From Knoellia sp. Soil729 (lineage in GTDB: Bacteria > Actinomycetota > Actinomycetes > Actinomycetales > Dermatophilaceae), in assembly GCF_001427985.1 (NCBI RefSeq), contig NZ_LMSA01000001.1, positions 647,514-711,513 of the forward strand: DNA of 64,000 bases, read 5' to 3'. Within the stretch, counting starts at the first letter, position 1. The number at the start of each line of letters is the position of its first letter. The position numbers and the translations under genes are program-made. Of the stretch, positions 1 through 12,549 are shown piece after piece. Under the pieces are notes generated by a model. That model had not been told where the DNA came from. It made no database searches and saw only the letters and a list, made by a program, of their open reading frames with translations.

Positions 1-387
1 CCCGCCGTCGTCTTCCATGACGCCGTTCCCAAGACGGAGATTCCCCACATCCTGCACGCGGCTTCTGCGCTGCTCATCTGTTGGCGCGACTCGCCTTTAT
101 ACTCGCGGGGCGTCAGCGCCAACAAGCTGTTCGACTACCTCGCCAGCGGACGTCCGATCGCCCAGTCCTACTCCGGTGCGAACGACATCGTCGAGGCGTC
201 GGGAGCCGGGGTTACCGTGCCGGCCGAGGATCCGCGGTCTCTGGCCCGCGCGATCCTGCGGCTCTCCCGGATGCCCTCCCCCGAGCTGGACGACATGGGA
301 GAGCGAGGTAAGAGCTGGGTGCGGGACCACCGATCCATCGACGTGCTGGCCGAGCGCTTCCGCAGCCTCTTCAGCAGCAGCGTGTGA
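1..387 (+). CDS. Glycosyltransferase (GT4-like), C-terminal end only
   Basis: This is the 3' end of a gene that begins before the window, read in frame 1 with a TGA stop at 385-387. The translated end contains a stretch reading SANKLFDYLASGRPI, followed by a segment resembling the nucleotide-sugar-binding loop of GT4 (WbuB/WcaI-like) glycosyltransferases, and ends with a helical tail. It would transfer a sugar from an NDP donor onto a lipid-linked glycan at the cytoplasmic face of the membrane. The flippase and polymerase genes directly downstream support a role in extracellular polysaccharide synthesis. The donor and acceptor sugars cannot be told from this fragment. Confidence 0.8.
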   Translation, partial: PAVVFHDAVPKTEIPHILHAASALLICWRDSPLYSRGVSANKLFDYLASGRPIAQSYSGANDIVEASGAGVTVPAEDPRSLARAILRLSRMPSPELDDMGERGKSWVRDHRSIDVLAERFRSLFSSSV

Positions 388-430
388 TGGGGCCGTGTCA
401 CCCACCACTCTCTCGCGCCGAGGCCAAGCG

Positions 431-1621
431 GTGAGAGTCGGTGGTGCTCTACGGGGTCTGCGGAGCCGACTGGCCGGAGCTGGCGCCTCGTCGACCGCCG
501 CCATGGCTGCCGCCGCGGTGGCCTTCGTGGTCAACATCCTTATGGCACGCCTCTTGGGACCAGCCGCGCGCGGTGAGGTGGCCTGGATTCTGCAGGGCGC
601 CTACGTCGTTGCCCCCCTTCTCGCCCTCGGCGTCGATCGAGAATCCCTTCGTGGCCTCACTAGCCACAGCGCCGTGTCTCAGCTTCACGTCTGGGTGGTC
701 GTTCCGCCCGTCGCGATCGCCGGTTTCCTCCTCGGGGGGTGGCGCATCGCGGCTCTCGTGGTGCTGGCGGGAATCGGTGCTTCGCTCGGGATTGAGCGCG
801 GCCATGCGATGGCGAGCGGTCGCTTCCAGCGCTACATGGGCTTGCAGCTCAGCGTCCAGGCGTGGACGCTGACCGGGGCGGTCATCCTCTACGTCACCGA
901 GGTCTCGAGCGTCGACGCTTGGCTGCTCATCTACCTCACGCCGGCCCCCTTGCTGTTCGGCCTGTGGCTCGTTTCGATCTGGCGCGGCCGCCCAGTGGCG
1001 AGTCCGGCGCGCCCGAGTCGCATCGCCATCTCCACTGCATCGCTGTCGCACGTGCCAGGGACATTGGGCGCGATCATCGCGTCACGCGGAGAGCGACTGC
1101 TGCTACCAGTCCTGGCCTCGAACTCCGCCCTAGGGCTCTACGTCGTGGTGGCGACGGCCAGTGAGTCCCTCATCTGGTTCACCCAAGGCATCAGCGACTC
1201 CCGCGTGGCCGGCCTCGTCTCCACGCGTCCCACACGTCGTCAGATCGCGAAGTCCGCGGCCCGCGATTTCGTCGTCTTTGTCTGCCTCTCGCTGGTCTTG
1301 GCCCTGCTGATCGCCCTGCTCCTGGTCCCCGCCCTTGGACCCGGCTTCACCCAGGCGCGGCACCTTGTCATCCCCGTGTGCATCTCCGCTGCGCTCTGGG
1401 CGACGTACCGCCAGGTCATCGCCACTTGGATCGCGCGCCAAAGCGCGGCTAGCACCTCAAGGCTGGAGATCGTCGGTGCCGTCCTGGTGCTGCTGGCCTC
1501 AGCCCTCTTGATTCCCGCATGGGGCGCCCTCGGCGCGGCCTTCGCATGCATCACCGCTTACGGTCTCATGATCGTCATCGCCATCCTCACGATGAGAGTC
1601 TCGGAGACCGACCATGTCTGA
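431..1621 (+). CDS. Wzx-like polysaccharide flippase
   Basis: A protein of about 396 residues made almost entirely of hydrophobic helices (roughly 10-12). It opens with the AAMAAAAVAFVVNILMAR type of helix followed by LLGPAARGEVAW, the typical start of MATE/MVF-fold lipid-glycan flippases. It would move undecaprenyl-linked repeat units to the outer face of the membrane. I chose GTG at 431 because GAGG lies 7 bases upstream; GTG at 395 in the same frame is an alternative. The open frame extends much further upstream, but that part overlaps the preceding glycosyltransferase and is not real. The last 8 bases overlap the next gene, so the two are probably translationally coupled. Confidence 0.72.
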   Translation: MRVGGALRGLRSRLAGAGASSTAAMAAAAVAFVVNILMARLLGPAARGEVAWILQGAYVVAPLLALGVDRESLRGLTSHSAVSQLHVWVVVPPVAIAGFLLGGWRIAALVVLAGIGASLGIERGHAMASGRFQRYMGLQLSVQAWTLTGAVILYVTEVSSVDAWLLIYLTPAPLLFGLWLVSIWRGRPVASPARPSRIAISTASLSHVPGTLGAIIASRGERLLLPVLASNSALGLYVVVATASESLIWFTQGISDSRVAGLVSTRPTRRQIAKSAARDFVVFVCLSLVLALLIALLLVPALGPGFTQARHLVIPVCISAALWATYRQVIATWIARQSAASTSRLEIVGAVLVLLASALLIPAWGALGAAFACITAYGLMIVIAILTMRVSETDHV

Positions 1622-2909
1622 CAGCCCGCCGGGGAGCGTGCACCGCTCCAACGCCGGAGCACTCCTGACTCTTCTACTATTCGTCGCCCTGCTCGCCGGT
1701 CAGTTCGACTTCGCACGGGTGGGGATGGACAACCCGCTGCTCATCCCGGAGCGTCTCTTCGCAGCGCTCGCGCTCACCTGGCTCGCACTGACCATGGCGA
1801 GCAGGCGGGGACCGCGATCGACCCCCGTATGGCCCAGCCACCTGCTCATGGCCCTGGCGCCGCTGATCGTCTTTGTCACCTCTAGCGCGTGGTCACCGCC
1901 CGGCGCCGAGCTCGGCCCTGTCTGGGTCGACCTCACATGCATGGTGCTGTACTCGGTGACGTTCGTGGTGCTGCTGGCCTGGGACATGGACGCAGTCATC
2001 ACCACTCTCATGTGGTGCCTGTGGGTCACGGGTGGGCTCTTCGCCGTCGCCGGACTGGCAGCGTCAGGTGCCGGTGCCCGAGCCACCGCGTTCGGGGGTG
2101 GACCCAACGTCTATAGCCGGGTCACCGACCTCGGCCTAGTCGGCCTCGCATGGCTGATCTCCACCGGCCGCATTCCCACCTGGACCTTGGTCACAGCCCC
2201 AGTCCTTCTGGCGGCGACAGTGGCCTCCGGATCCCGAGGCGGGATGCTGGCTGGGATCCTCTGCCTCTTGGTGCTCTCACCACTCGTGACCCAGCTGTCG
2301 CCCGGAAAACTCATCATGTCCTCCATCGTGGCCATGGCTGGCAGCGTGGCCGTGTTTCGCAGGTTCGGCGACGTCGTCACCGAGACCGTGCAGGGCCGCG
2401 TCGTGGAGCTCACGCTTCAGCAGGGGTACTCGTCCGGCCGTGACGACCTGCTAGTCGTGGCTGGGCGCATGTTCGAGGAGCGCCCCCTGAGCGGCTATGG
2501 ACTACGCAGCTTCGCCACGACGTACGGAAACGGCTTTACCTACCCCCACAACCTCTTGGCCGAGGTGGCCGCCGAAGCGGGACTGCTGGGCCTTTTGCCC
2601 CTCCTGATCTTTCTCGGGATGGTCGTTGGCGTCGGCTGGCGCAACTCCGGGTCGATCCACGTACGGTGCCTCAGCGCAGCGACCTCGGTGATCCTGACCT
2701 CGTCGATGTTCTCGGGTGACTACTTCGACGCGCGGTTCCTGTGGGTCTTCGGCCTGGGCGTTCTGGCCGCGGGCTGGGCCGAACGTCACCCTGCTGCGCA
2801 GCGGTCGACGGGTGCTAGTCGTCGGCCATCCAGGCCGACGACGAGGGCGGCTGGGTTCCACTCCCTCAACAGTGCGGTTCAGTCGCGGCCGAAGAGGTCG
2901 CGGGTGTAG
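1614..2909 (+). CDS. O-antigen polymerase/ligase family membrane protein (Wzy/WaaL-like)
   Basis: A 431-residue polytopic membrane protein. The second half holds the family's diagnostic periplasmic-loop signature, read here as GYGLRSF then [20 protein letters not shown] around residues 300-330. That region carries the conserved histidine and begins the helix that follows the catalytic loop in O-antigen ligase-like proteins. It would polymerise or transfer flipped repeat units outside the membrane. The ATG overlaps the flippase stop by 8 bases. The last 10 or so codons overlap the convergent ugd gene by 31 bases, an unusual tail-to-tail overlap. The C-terminal 40 residues are polar and low in complexity. 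Confidence 0.75.
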   Translation: MSDSPPGSVHRSNAGALLTLLLFVALLAGQFDFARVGMDNPLLIPERLFAALALTWLALTMASRRGPRSTPVWPSHLLMALAPLIVFVTSSAWSPPGAELGPVWVDLTCMVLYSVTFVVLLAWDMDAVITTLMWCLWVTGGLFAVAGLAASGAGARATAFGGGPNVYSRVTDLGLVGLAWLISTGRIPTWTLVTAPVLLAATVASGSRGGMLAGILCLLVLSPLVTQLSPGKLIMSSIVAMAGSVAVFRRFGDVVTETVQGRVVELTLQQGYSSGRDDLLVVAGRMFEERPLSGYGLRSFATTYGNGFTYPHNLLAEVAAEAGLLGLLPLLIFLGMVVGVGWRNSGSIHVRCLSAATSVILTSSMFSGDYFDARFLWVFGLGVLAAGWAERHPAAQRSTGASRRPSRPTTRAAGFHSLNSAVQSRPKRSRV

Positions 2910-4045
2910 ACCTTGTCGGCCGCGTCGTCCAGATCCTCGCTCAGCCGGTTGGCAACGATGACATCGGCACGAGCCTTGAACTCGTCGAGGTCGCGGATCA
3001 CCTGGGAGTTGTAGAACCGCTCCTCTCCCAGCGACGGTTCGTAGAGCACGACCTCCACCCCCTTGGCCTTGATCCGCTTCATGATCCCTTGGATGCTCGA
3101 CACCCGGAAGTTGTCCGAGCCCGCCTTCATGATGAGCCGATACATCCCGACGACCTTGGGTTTGCGTCGCAGGACGTCGGTGGCGATGAAGTCTTTGCGC
3201 GTCGTGTTGGAGTCGACGATCGCGCGGATGAGGTTCTGCGGCACGCGGTCATAGTTGGCGAGCAGCTGTTTGGTGTCCTTGGGCAGGCAGTAGCCGCCGT
3301 AGCCGAAGGACGGGTTGTTGTAGTGCGAGCCGATCCGGGGGTCCAACCCAACCCCATCGATGATCGAGCGGGTGTCGAGACCATGCGACACGGCATACGT
3401 GTCCAACTCGTTGAAGTAGGCCACCCGCATCGCCAGGAAGGTGTTGGCGAAGAGCTTGATCGCCTCGGCCTCGGTCGGGTCGGTGTGCAGCAAGGGCACG
3501 TCGTCGTCCAAGGCACCTTCGACGAGCAGCTCGCCGAACCGGTGCGCCGCGTCGCTGTGGCCGCCCACCACGACCCGACTCGGGTGGAGGTTGTCATAGA
3601 GCGCACGCCCCTCACGCAGGAACTCGGGCGAGAAGACGACGTCGAGCTCGGGGTGCATCGCCCGCAAGCGCTCGGTGAAGCCGACGGGCACGGTGGACTT
3701 CACGACCACCGTCGCCGCAGGTGCCAGCGCAGCCACGGACTCGACAACGGACTCCACCGACGACGTGTCGAAGAAGTTGCGCACCGGGTCGTAGTCCGTC
3801 GGCGTCGCGACGATGACGAAGTCTGACCCCGGCAGCGCTTGCTCAGCATCGGTGGTCGCCGTCAGTGACAGCTCGTGGTGAGCGAGGTAGTCCTCGAGCT
3901 CCGGATCCTCCAGAGGGGACTCGCCCCGGTTGACCTGGTCGACGCGCGCGGCGTTGAGGTCGACGGCCACCACCTCGTGACGCTGCGCCAGGACGACGGC
4001 GTTCGACAGCCCGACGTACCCCAGCCCCACCACAGAGATCTTCAC
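2879..4045 (-). CDS. ugd: UDP-glucose 6-dehydrogenase
   Basis: Oxidises UDP-glucose to UDP-glucuronate with two NAD+, supplying a precursor for acidic polysaccharide. With the GTG start at 4045 the product is 388 residues, the length I recall for E. coli Ugd. The N-terminus has the Rossmann motif [16 protein letters not shown] follows the first domain, and [19 protein letters not shown] and [11 protein letters not shown] (catalytic Cys near residue 253) are present. The sequence is notably close to the enterobacterial short type rather than the longer TuaD/RkpK type. GTG at 4054 is an alternative start. A longer frame to 4117 exists but would run into the divergent aquaporin gene. It fits the adjacent exopolysaccharide genes. 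Confidence 0.95.
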   Translation of the reverse strand: MKISVVGLGYVGLSNAVVLAQRHEVVAVDLNAARVDQVNRGESPLEDPELEDYLAHHELSLTATTDAEQALPGSDFVIVATPTDYDPVRNFFDTSSVESVVESVAALAPAATVVVKSTVPVGFTERLRAMHPELDVVFSPEFLREGRALYDNLHPSRVVVGGHSDAAHRFGELLVEGALDDDVPLLHTDPTEAEAIKLFANTFLAMRVAYFNELDTYAVSHGLDTRSIIDGVGLDPRIGSHYNNPSFGYGGYCLPKDTKQLLANYDRVPQNLIRAIVDSNTTRKDFIATDVLRRKPKVVGMYRLIMKAGSDNFRVSSIQGIMKRIKAKGVEVVLYEPSLGEERFYNSQVIRDLDEFKARADVIVANRLSEDLDDAADKVYTRDLFGRD

Positions 4046-4106
4046 GCCGCTCACGCTACCGGTCGACAGTGTCGCGTCACGCGCCACGCCATACCCGTGG
4101 GCCACA

Positions 4107-4940
4107 ATGGGCGACATGCGGATCCCTCAGATGTCCAAGCGCCTCATTGCCGAGTTCGTCGGCACGTTCTGGTTGGTCTTCGGAGGGTGCGGGGCGGCGA
4201 TCTTCGCCGCCGGTTTCCTGTCCACCCCGACGCTGGGTTCCGGGTCACCGGTGCACCTCGGCATCGGCTTCCTCGGCGTGGCCCTCGCCTTCGGCCTGAC
4301 GGTCGTGACCATGGCGTATGCCGTGGGGCACGTCTCCGGAGCCCACTTCAACCCCGCGGTGACGGTGGGCGTCGCCATCGCGAAGCGCTTCGAGTGGAAG
4401 GACGTGCCCGGCTACGTCATTGCGCAGGTCCTCGGTGGCTTGGCGGCCGGCACCGCGCTGTGGGCCATCGCCAGCGGGCGTGACCTCTTCGACGCCACCG
4501 GCAACATGGCGGCCAACGGCTACGGCGAGCACTCCCCCGGCGGTTACTCGCTCATGGCCGTGCTGTGCGCGGAGATCCTGCTGACGATGTTCTTTGTCTA
4601 CGTCTTCCTTGGCGTGACGCACGACAACGCCCCCACTGGCTTTGCGCCGCTGGCCATCGGGCTGTGCCTGACCCTCATCCACCTCATCTCCATCCCGATC
4701 TCCAACACGTCGGTCAACCCGGCACGGTCCACGGCGGTCGCCTTCTTCAACGGCGACGGTGCACCGGGCCAGCTGTGGCTGTTCTGGCTGGCACCGTTCG
4801 TTGGCGGAGCCATCGCCGGCGCGACCTTCCACCTCATCACCGGTGTCGACCGGCGCGACCGCGACATCACCGGCGAGGTCGACCTCGAGGACGTCATGGT
4901 CGCCCCGGGCGTCGACCCGGACGCTCCCCGAGTCCTCTGA
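4107..4940 (+). CDS. aqpZ: Aquaporin Z family water channel
   Basis: A six-helix major intrinsic protein of up to 277 residues with both half-helix motifs: HFNPAVTVG in the first half and SVNPARSTA in the second. It passes water across the cytoplasmic membrane. The C-terminal 30 residues are charged and extend beyond the usual AqpZ length (about 230). In-frame ATGs lie at 4107, 4116 and 4131. None has a clear ribosome site, and the CATACC-like hexamer just upstream makes a leaderless start at 4107 plausible. It is divergent from ugd with about 60 bases between them. Confidence 0.9.
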   Translation: MGDMRIPQMSKRLIAEFVGTFWLVFGGCGAAIFAAGFLSTPTLGSGSPVHLGIGFLGVALAFGLTVVTMAYAVGHVSGAHFNPAVTVGVAIAKRFEWKDVPGYVIAQVLGGLAAGTALWAIASGRDLFDATGNMAANGYGEHSPGGYSLMAVLCAEILLTMFFVYVFLGVTHDNAPTGFAPLAIGLCLTLIHLISIPISNTSVNPARSTAVAFFNGDGAPGQLWLFWLAPFVGGAIAGATFHLITGVDRRDRDITGEVDLEDVMVAPGVDPDAPRVL

Positions 4941-5000
4941 ACGACCAGCCACAGGGGCCGGTGCGTGGGCGGCATACCGGCTTGTCGTGGTGTTCGATAG

Positions 5001-7220
<2,220 letters not shown>

Positions 7221-7234
7221 CCACGCGACCGCGC

Positions 7235-9016
7235 GTGGCCTCACTATCACGCACACCACGCACCGCCGCTCTCCGTGACTCCACGAGGGCGGCGGTGCCG
7301 TGGATTGGCCCTGCCGTCGCTGCCACGGCATCACTCGCCATCCTGCTGTGGTCGCTACCGCGGGGCCTCGACCTCACGGACGAGGGTTACTACCTCACCG
7401 AGATTGCCCATCCCGGGGACTCGACGGCCACGGCCCTGCTCTTCGGGTGGGTCTGGCACCCCGTGTACGCCGTCCTCGGTGGGTCAGTGGTCGGCCTGCG
7501 GCTCGTGTCGTCCGGGCTCGTCGCCCTCCTCACGGCCAGTCTGACCCTCGCAGTCCTGCGACTGGCCCCTTCGCGGACCCGCCCCGGCCGATTCGCGGTG
7601 GCCTGCGTCTGCGCGGTGGCAGTGGCGCTCGCCTTCCTCCCCATGTCGACCCTTCCGGCGACCCCGTCCTACAACACCCTCACGTGGCTGGCCATGGCTG
7701 CCGCAGCACTTGGGTGCGTGTGGGCTTGGAGCGGGCGGCGGCCCATGCTTGGGGGCGCCCTCGTCGGCGCTGCCGGAGCGGCCGCCGTGATGGGCAAGCC
7801 CACTACGGCGCTGGTCCTCGGCGCGGCGGTCCTGTTCACCACGCCGTGGCGGCGTACGGGGCCCCGGCCGGTCCTCGCGGCACTCGCCGTCCTCGTCACC
7901 TGCCTCGCCGCCCTTGTCATGGTCACGCCTGGCCACCTCGCCGGTCTCGTCGAGGTGGTGCAGCGGGGAGTGGAGGCGACCGTCGGGCACGCTCGCCTCG
8001 TCCGACGGGATCCATTCCTCCGTTCGGCACAAGTGTTCCTCGGCCTCGGGGCCGCCGCGCTGGGTGGAGCCGCGGCCGGATTGCTCGGTCGACACCGTCC
8101 TGTCGTGGGGCTCGTCCTCGGATCGGTGTCCGTCGCCGTAGCTGTGGCAAGCCTCTGGAGGTGGCGGGACGTCGGGATGATCGCGTCGATCGACCTGCTG
8201 CTGCCGACCGCGGCTCTGACCCTTTTCGGGCTCCTCGGTGCGGTCGCCGTCGTCCTCGTCATGCGGGGAGGCGACGGCATGCCTGGCCCTGAGACGGTCC
8301 GGATTCGCCTGGTGGTCCTCCTCGTGCTCCTTCCCTTGGCGTACGCCTTCGGGACGAACAACAACCTCTGGCACTGGTCGGGCCAGTGCGTCGTCTTCTG
8401 GTTCCTCGCGGTCCTCCTGCTCGTCGGCACGACCGGTGCCGCTGCGGCAGCGGCAGGCGGGCTCGCGGCATACACGGCTCTCGTCTCGGCAGTCATCACA
8501 CCACTGGACCCCTACCGCAGCACTTCCCTCACAAAGACCGTCGACGCCCGGGTCTCGCACGACGGGACCATGATGCGGCTACCTCCGCAGGAGGCTGGGC
8601 TCGTCACTCAGATGCTCGATGTCGGCGACCGTCTCGGCGTGACCCGCTCCACGAAGGTTCTCGACCTCACCGGCGCCTCCCCCGGCGTCGTCTGGGCGTG
8701 GGGCGCGCGACCGCTGGCGTCCGGATGGGTCATCGGCGGTTACCCCGAGAGCCTCCATGCGGCGCGCACGAGCATCGCCCCTGCCCGCTGCGACCTCGAT
8801 CGGGCACTCGTCCTCTGGGCGCCGGAACAGCCCCGGGCCATCCCGGACGAGGTGCTCGAGCCGTTCGGCGTCGAGCTACCCGGCGACTACCGGGTGGTCG
8901 CGACGTTCCCCGGGCCCCGTCCGGCGCCGACCGCAGGTGATCCGGCACCTCATGTCCCTGTGGTCTCGGTGCTTGAGCCAGTCAGCGTGTCCCCAACGGC
9001 GTGTGCCGGACCGTGA
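7235..9016 (+). CDS. Large multi-pass membrane protein, GT-C/GT39-like
   Basis: A 593-residue protein with about 10-12 predicted membrane helices and a soluble C-terminal domain of about 130 residues. After the first helix comes LDLTDEGYYL. An acidic D-E pair in that position is typical of GT-C fold glycosyltransferases (PMT/ArnT/Rgt-like), which use polyprenyl-phosphate sugars outside the membrane. No complete family signature is visible, so the function is not assigned beyond that. The start is GTG at 7235, only 14 bases after icd, so co-transcription is possible. A very short gap separates it from the convergent GNAT gene. Confidence 0.6.
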   Translation: MASLSRTPRTAALRDSTRAAVPWIGPAVAATASLAILLWSLPRGLDLTDEGYYLTEIAHPGDSTATALLFGWVWHPVYAVLGGSVVGLRLVSSGLVALLTASLTLAVLRLAPSRTRPGRFAVACVCAVAVALAFLPMSTLPATPSYNTLTWLAMAAAALGCVWAWSGRRPMLGGALVGAAGAAAVMGKPTTALVLGAAVLFTTPWRRTGPRPVLAALAVLVTCLAALVMVTPGHLAGLVEVVQRGVEATVGHARLVRRDPFLRSAQVFLGLGAAALGGAAAGLLGRHRPVVGLVLGSVSVAVAVASLWRWRDVGMIASIDLLLPTAALTLFGLLGAVAVVLVMRGGDGMPGPETVRIRLVVLLVLLPLAYAFGTNNNLWHWSGQCVVFWFLAVLLLVGTTGAAAAAAGGLAAYTALVSAVITPLDPYRSTSLTKTVDARVSHDGTMMRLPPQEAGLVTQMLDVGDRLGVTRSTKVLDLTGASPGVVWAWGARPLASGWVIGGYPESLHAARTSIAPARCDLDRALVLWAPEQPRAIPDEVLEPFGVELPGDYRVVATFPGPRPAPTAGDPAPHVPVVSVLEPVSVSPTACAGP

Positions 9017-9061
9017 CGCCGCCCAGCACACGGCCGTCGTCGCTGCTTTCACGGCGCGTTG

Positions 9062-9520
9062 TCAGAGCGAGAGCTTCATGCCGACGTGGCTCGCGACGAA
9101 GCCGAGCCGCTCGTAGAAGCGGTGGGCGTCCGCGCGGCTGGCGTCGGTCGTGAGCTGCACGATCACGGCTCCCCGACGGCGCGACTCCTCGACCGCCCAA
9201 GTGACGAGCTGCTCACCGAGGCCGTGACCGCGCCGGCTCGACGCCACGCGCACCGCCTCGACCTGGGCCCGCAGTGCGCCGCCACGGGACAGGCCGGGCA
9301 GCAGCGTGAGCTGCAACGTCCCGACCACCTCACCGCCGTCATCGAGGACGACGAGCTCGTGCGCCGGATCGGAGTCGATCGCCTCAAAGGCTCTCAGGTA
9401 GGCCGTGGGCTCGCCCTGCGTCTCCCGGGTCGCCCCGAGCGGGTCGTCGACGAGGAGCGCGACGATCGCGGGCACGTCCTCACGCGTCGCGCGCCGGACC
9501 GCCACCGTCCCACGGCTCAC
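9062..9520 (-). CDS. GNAT family N-acetyltransferase
   Basis: A 152-residue acetyltransferase. It has the beta4 strand then VEAVRVASSRRGHGLGEQL, which is the acetyl-CoA pyrophosphate-binding motif A (R-x-x-G-x-G/A with RRGHGLG). DASRADAHRFYERLGF, the conserved motif B end, lies near the C-terminus. The GTG start at 9520 overlaps the galE stop (GTGA), so translation is probably coupled to galE. The substrate is unknown. The open frame runs upstream to 9568, but that region is inside galE. Confidence 0.85.
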   Translation of the reverse strand: MSRGTVAVRRATREDVPAIVALLVDDPLGATRETQGEPTAYLRAFEAIDSDPAHELVVLDDGGEVVGTLQLTLLPGLSRGGALRAQVEAVRVASSRRGHGLGEQLVTWAVEESRRRGAVIVQLTTDASRADAHRFYERLGFVASHVGMKLSL

Positions 9521-10530
9521 GGGTAGCCGTCGGGGTTGGCGCTCTGCCACCGCCACGTGTCGACACACATGTCGTCGACGGTGCGGGTGGCCCGCCAGCC
9601 GAGCTCGGCCTGCGCCTTGGTGGGGTCGGCGTACGACTCGGCGATGTCGCCGGGGCGCCGGTCCACGACCTCGTGGGCGAGCTCGTGGCCGACCGCCCGC
9701 TCGAAGGCGTGCAGCATCTCCAGGACCGAGGTGCCGTGCCCCGTGCCGAGGTTCCAGGTGTTGACGGAGGTGTCGGTCTGACCGAGGCGGTGCAGGGCCG
9801 CGACGTGTCCGGCCGCAAGGTCCTCGACATGGATGTAGTCGCGCACCCCGGTGCCGTCGGGCGTCGGGTAGTCACCGCCATAGATCGACAGCTTCTCGCG
9901 GCGGCCCACCGCCACCTGCGCGATGAAGGGCATGAGGTTGTTGGGGATGTCGCTCGGGTCCTCGCCGATGGTGCCGCTCGGGTGCGCCCCCACGGGGTTG
10001 AAGTAGCGCAGCAGCGCGATGCGCCACGACGGGTCAGCCTCGGCCACGTCGCGCAGGACCTGCTCGATCATCACCTTGGTCCACCCGTAGGGGTTGGTCG
10101 CGCTCGTGGGCGCGTCCTCCTGCATGGGGACCTGCGCGTTGTCGCCGTAGACCGTGGCCGAGCTGGAGAAGACGAGCTTGCGCACGTCGTGCCGCCGCAT
10201 CGCCCGTACGAGCGAGAAGGTCGAGACGAGGTTGTTCTCGTAGTACTCCAGCGGCTTCTCCACGCTCTCCCCCACCGCCTTGAAGCCCGCGAAGTGGATG
10301 ACCGCGTCGATCTGCTCGTCGGCGAACAGGTGCTCGGTCTTGTCATGGTCGGTGAGGTCGAAGGACCGCACGTCCAACGGCATACCGGTCAGTGCCTCCA
10401 AGCGGCCCACCACGGACGGCTTGGCGTTCGCGAACGAGTCGACGACGATCACGTCGTGCCCGGCGGCGATGAGCTGGATGACGGTGTGCGAACCGATGTA
10501 GCCGGCACCACCCGAGACGAGAACGCGCAT
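9517..10530 (-). CDS. galE: UDP-glucose 4-epimerase
   Basis: A 337-residue extended short-chain dehydrogenase that interconverts UDP-glucose and UDP-galactose. The N-terminal [12 protein letters not shown]-binding motif, the SSATVYG segment, the catalytic YGWTK tyrosine-lysine pair and the [12 protein letters not shown] segment are all present. The ATG at 10530 lies only seven bases after a TAGGCT hexamer (10538-10543 on this strand), which fits a leaderless transcript. GNAT follows with a 4-base overlap. It could feed both the nearby polysaccharide locus and galactose use by the distant galactoside cluster at 43-51 kb. Confidence 0.95.
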   Translation of the reverse strand: MRVLVSGGAGYIGSHTVIQLIAAGHDVIVVDSFANAKPSVVGRLEALTGMPLDVRSFDLTDHDKTEHLFADEQIDAVIHFAGFKAVGESVEKPLEYYENNLVSTFSLVRAMRRHDVRKLVFSSSATVYGDNAQVPMQEDAPTSATNPYGWTKVMIEQVLRDVAEADPSWRIALLRYFNPVGAHPSGTIGEDPSDIPNNLMPFIAQVAVGRREKLSIYGGDYPTPDGTGVRDYIHVEDLAAGHVAALHRLGQTDTSVNTWNLGTGHGTSVLEMLHAFERAVGHELAHEVVDRRPGDIAESYADPTKAQAELGWRATRTVDDMCVDTWRWQSANPDGYP

Positions 10531-10537
10531 GCGGCTC

Positions 10538-10543
10538 AGCCTA
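10538..10543 (-). promoter_or_regulatory. Probable -10 hexamer of galE (TAGGCT)
   Basis: TAGGCT on the minus strand, with the galE ATG seven bases downstream. The same hexamer stands before several other genes in this window, which strengthens the call. No good -35 was recognised. Confidence 0.5.
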
Positions 10544-10627
10544 GGGCCGGACTCGGTGACGCCACCTCTGCGTGCGCTGATAGCGTCACGAGCGACCAAC
10601 ATCTGCCCCGTAGAAGAGGTGTCCATC

Positions 10628-11617
<990 letters not shown>

Positions 11618-11658
11618 CCAAACCGGCACACCGGTGCGTTGACAGCGCACCGCACGCA

Positions 11659-11694
11659 CGCGGCATACCTCCAAAGACTCGGAGGTATGCCGCG
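11659..11694 (+). terminator. Perfect hairpin after mdh built from two GTATGCCG motifs
   Basis: A 14-base perfect stem (11659-11672 with 11681-11694) around an 8-base loop. Each arm carries one copy of the CGGCATAC/GTATGCCG octamer in opposite orientation. It lies 42 bases after the mdh stop and is followed by TTCTTG, so it can act as an intrinsic terminator. Confidence 0.8.
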
Positions 11695-11727
11695 TTCTTG
11701 CGTCCCGTGGTCAGGTAGACAGGGGAC

Positions 11728-12549
11728 ATGCCTGAGGAAAACCTGCCCGAAGCCTTCACGCTGTCCGGCGACTGGAGCGGACAGCACGTGGCCACGGCCA
11801 TCCACACGGGCCATGACCTGCGTCCCGAGGTGGCCGAGCTGATGTCCCTCGACGAGGAGACGCGGCTGCGCGAGGAGGACCCGTTCACCGACGCGATCGG
11901 GGCCCGCTGCCCGGCGCGCGTCGTCGTGAACCGCTCGCGCTTCGAGGTCGACCTCAACCGCGCGCGGGACGAGGCGGTCTACCGTCGTCCCGAGGACGCT
12001 TGGGACCTCGAGGTCTGGCGCGAGTCACCCCTGCCCGAGGACGTCACCGAGCGAAGCCGCGACCTCCACGACGCCTTCTATGCGCAGCTGGGCGAACGGT
12101 TGGACGAGGTCGCCGCGCGAGGGCCGTTCGTGCTCTATGACATCCACTCCTACAACCACCGCCGCGACGGTGCGGACCGGCCGGAGGCGCCGTTCGAGGG
12201 CAACCCGGAGGTCAACGTCGGCACGGGCTCGCTCGACCGCGGGCGCTGGGGCGCCGTCGTCGACGCCTTCATGGAGTCGGTCGCCAGTGAGCAGACCCCC
12301 GGTGGGCGGATCGACGTGCGCGAGAACGTGCGCTTCAAGGGTGCTGAGCTGTGCCGGTGGGTGCACGAGCGCTACCCGGACCGGGGCGTGGCGCTGGCGC
12401 TGGAGTTCAAGAAGACCTACATGGACGAGTGGAGCGGCGAGCCCGACCGCGAGCGCATCGACGCGCTGGCCGAGGCCGTCGCGCAGAGCGTGGAGCCGGT
12501 CCTGGCGGCGCTGGCCACCGTGTCCTCGGCGAGGGAGGGCTCGGCTTGA
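11728..12549 (+). CDS. N-formylglutamate amidohydrolase family protein
   Basis: A 273-residue member of the N-formylglutamate amidohydrolase (FGase/HutG2-like) family, which hydrolyses N-formyl or related N-acyl amino acids using a zinc site. Family features visible are SGDWSG near the start, TAIHTGHDL, the ARVVVNRSRFEVDLNR segment and VLYDIHSYNHRR, whose His/Asp residues are likely metal ligands. ALEFKKTYMDEW is near the end. It is the first gene of a three-gene unit with 4-base overlaps (DUF1704 protein, ATP-grasp ligase). No histidine-degradation genes are nearby, so the real substrate is probably the product of the partner ligase rather than formylglutamate (inference). Confidence 0.85.
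   Translation: MPEENLPEAFTLSGDWSGQHVATAIHTGHDLRPEVAELMSLDEETRLREEDPFTDAIGARCPARVVVNRSRFEVDLNRARDEAVYRRPEDAWDLEVWRESPLPEDVTERSRDLHDAFYAQLGERLDEVAARGPFVLYDIHSYNHRRDGADRPEAPFEGNPEVNVGTGSLDRGRWGAVVDAFMESVASEQTPGGRIDVRENVRFKGAELCRWVHERYPDRGVALALEFKKTYMDEWSGEPDRERIDALAEAVAQSVEPVLAALATVSSAREGSA

Noticed and set aside
17..430. N-terminal extension of the flippase to position 17
   Set aside because: This stretch overlaps the glycosyltransferase end in another frame and reads as Arg/Ser-rich nonsense. GTG at 431 has a ribosome site.
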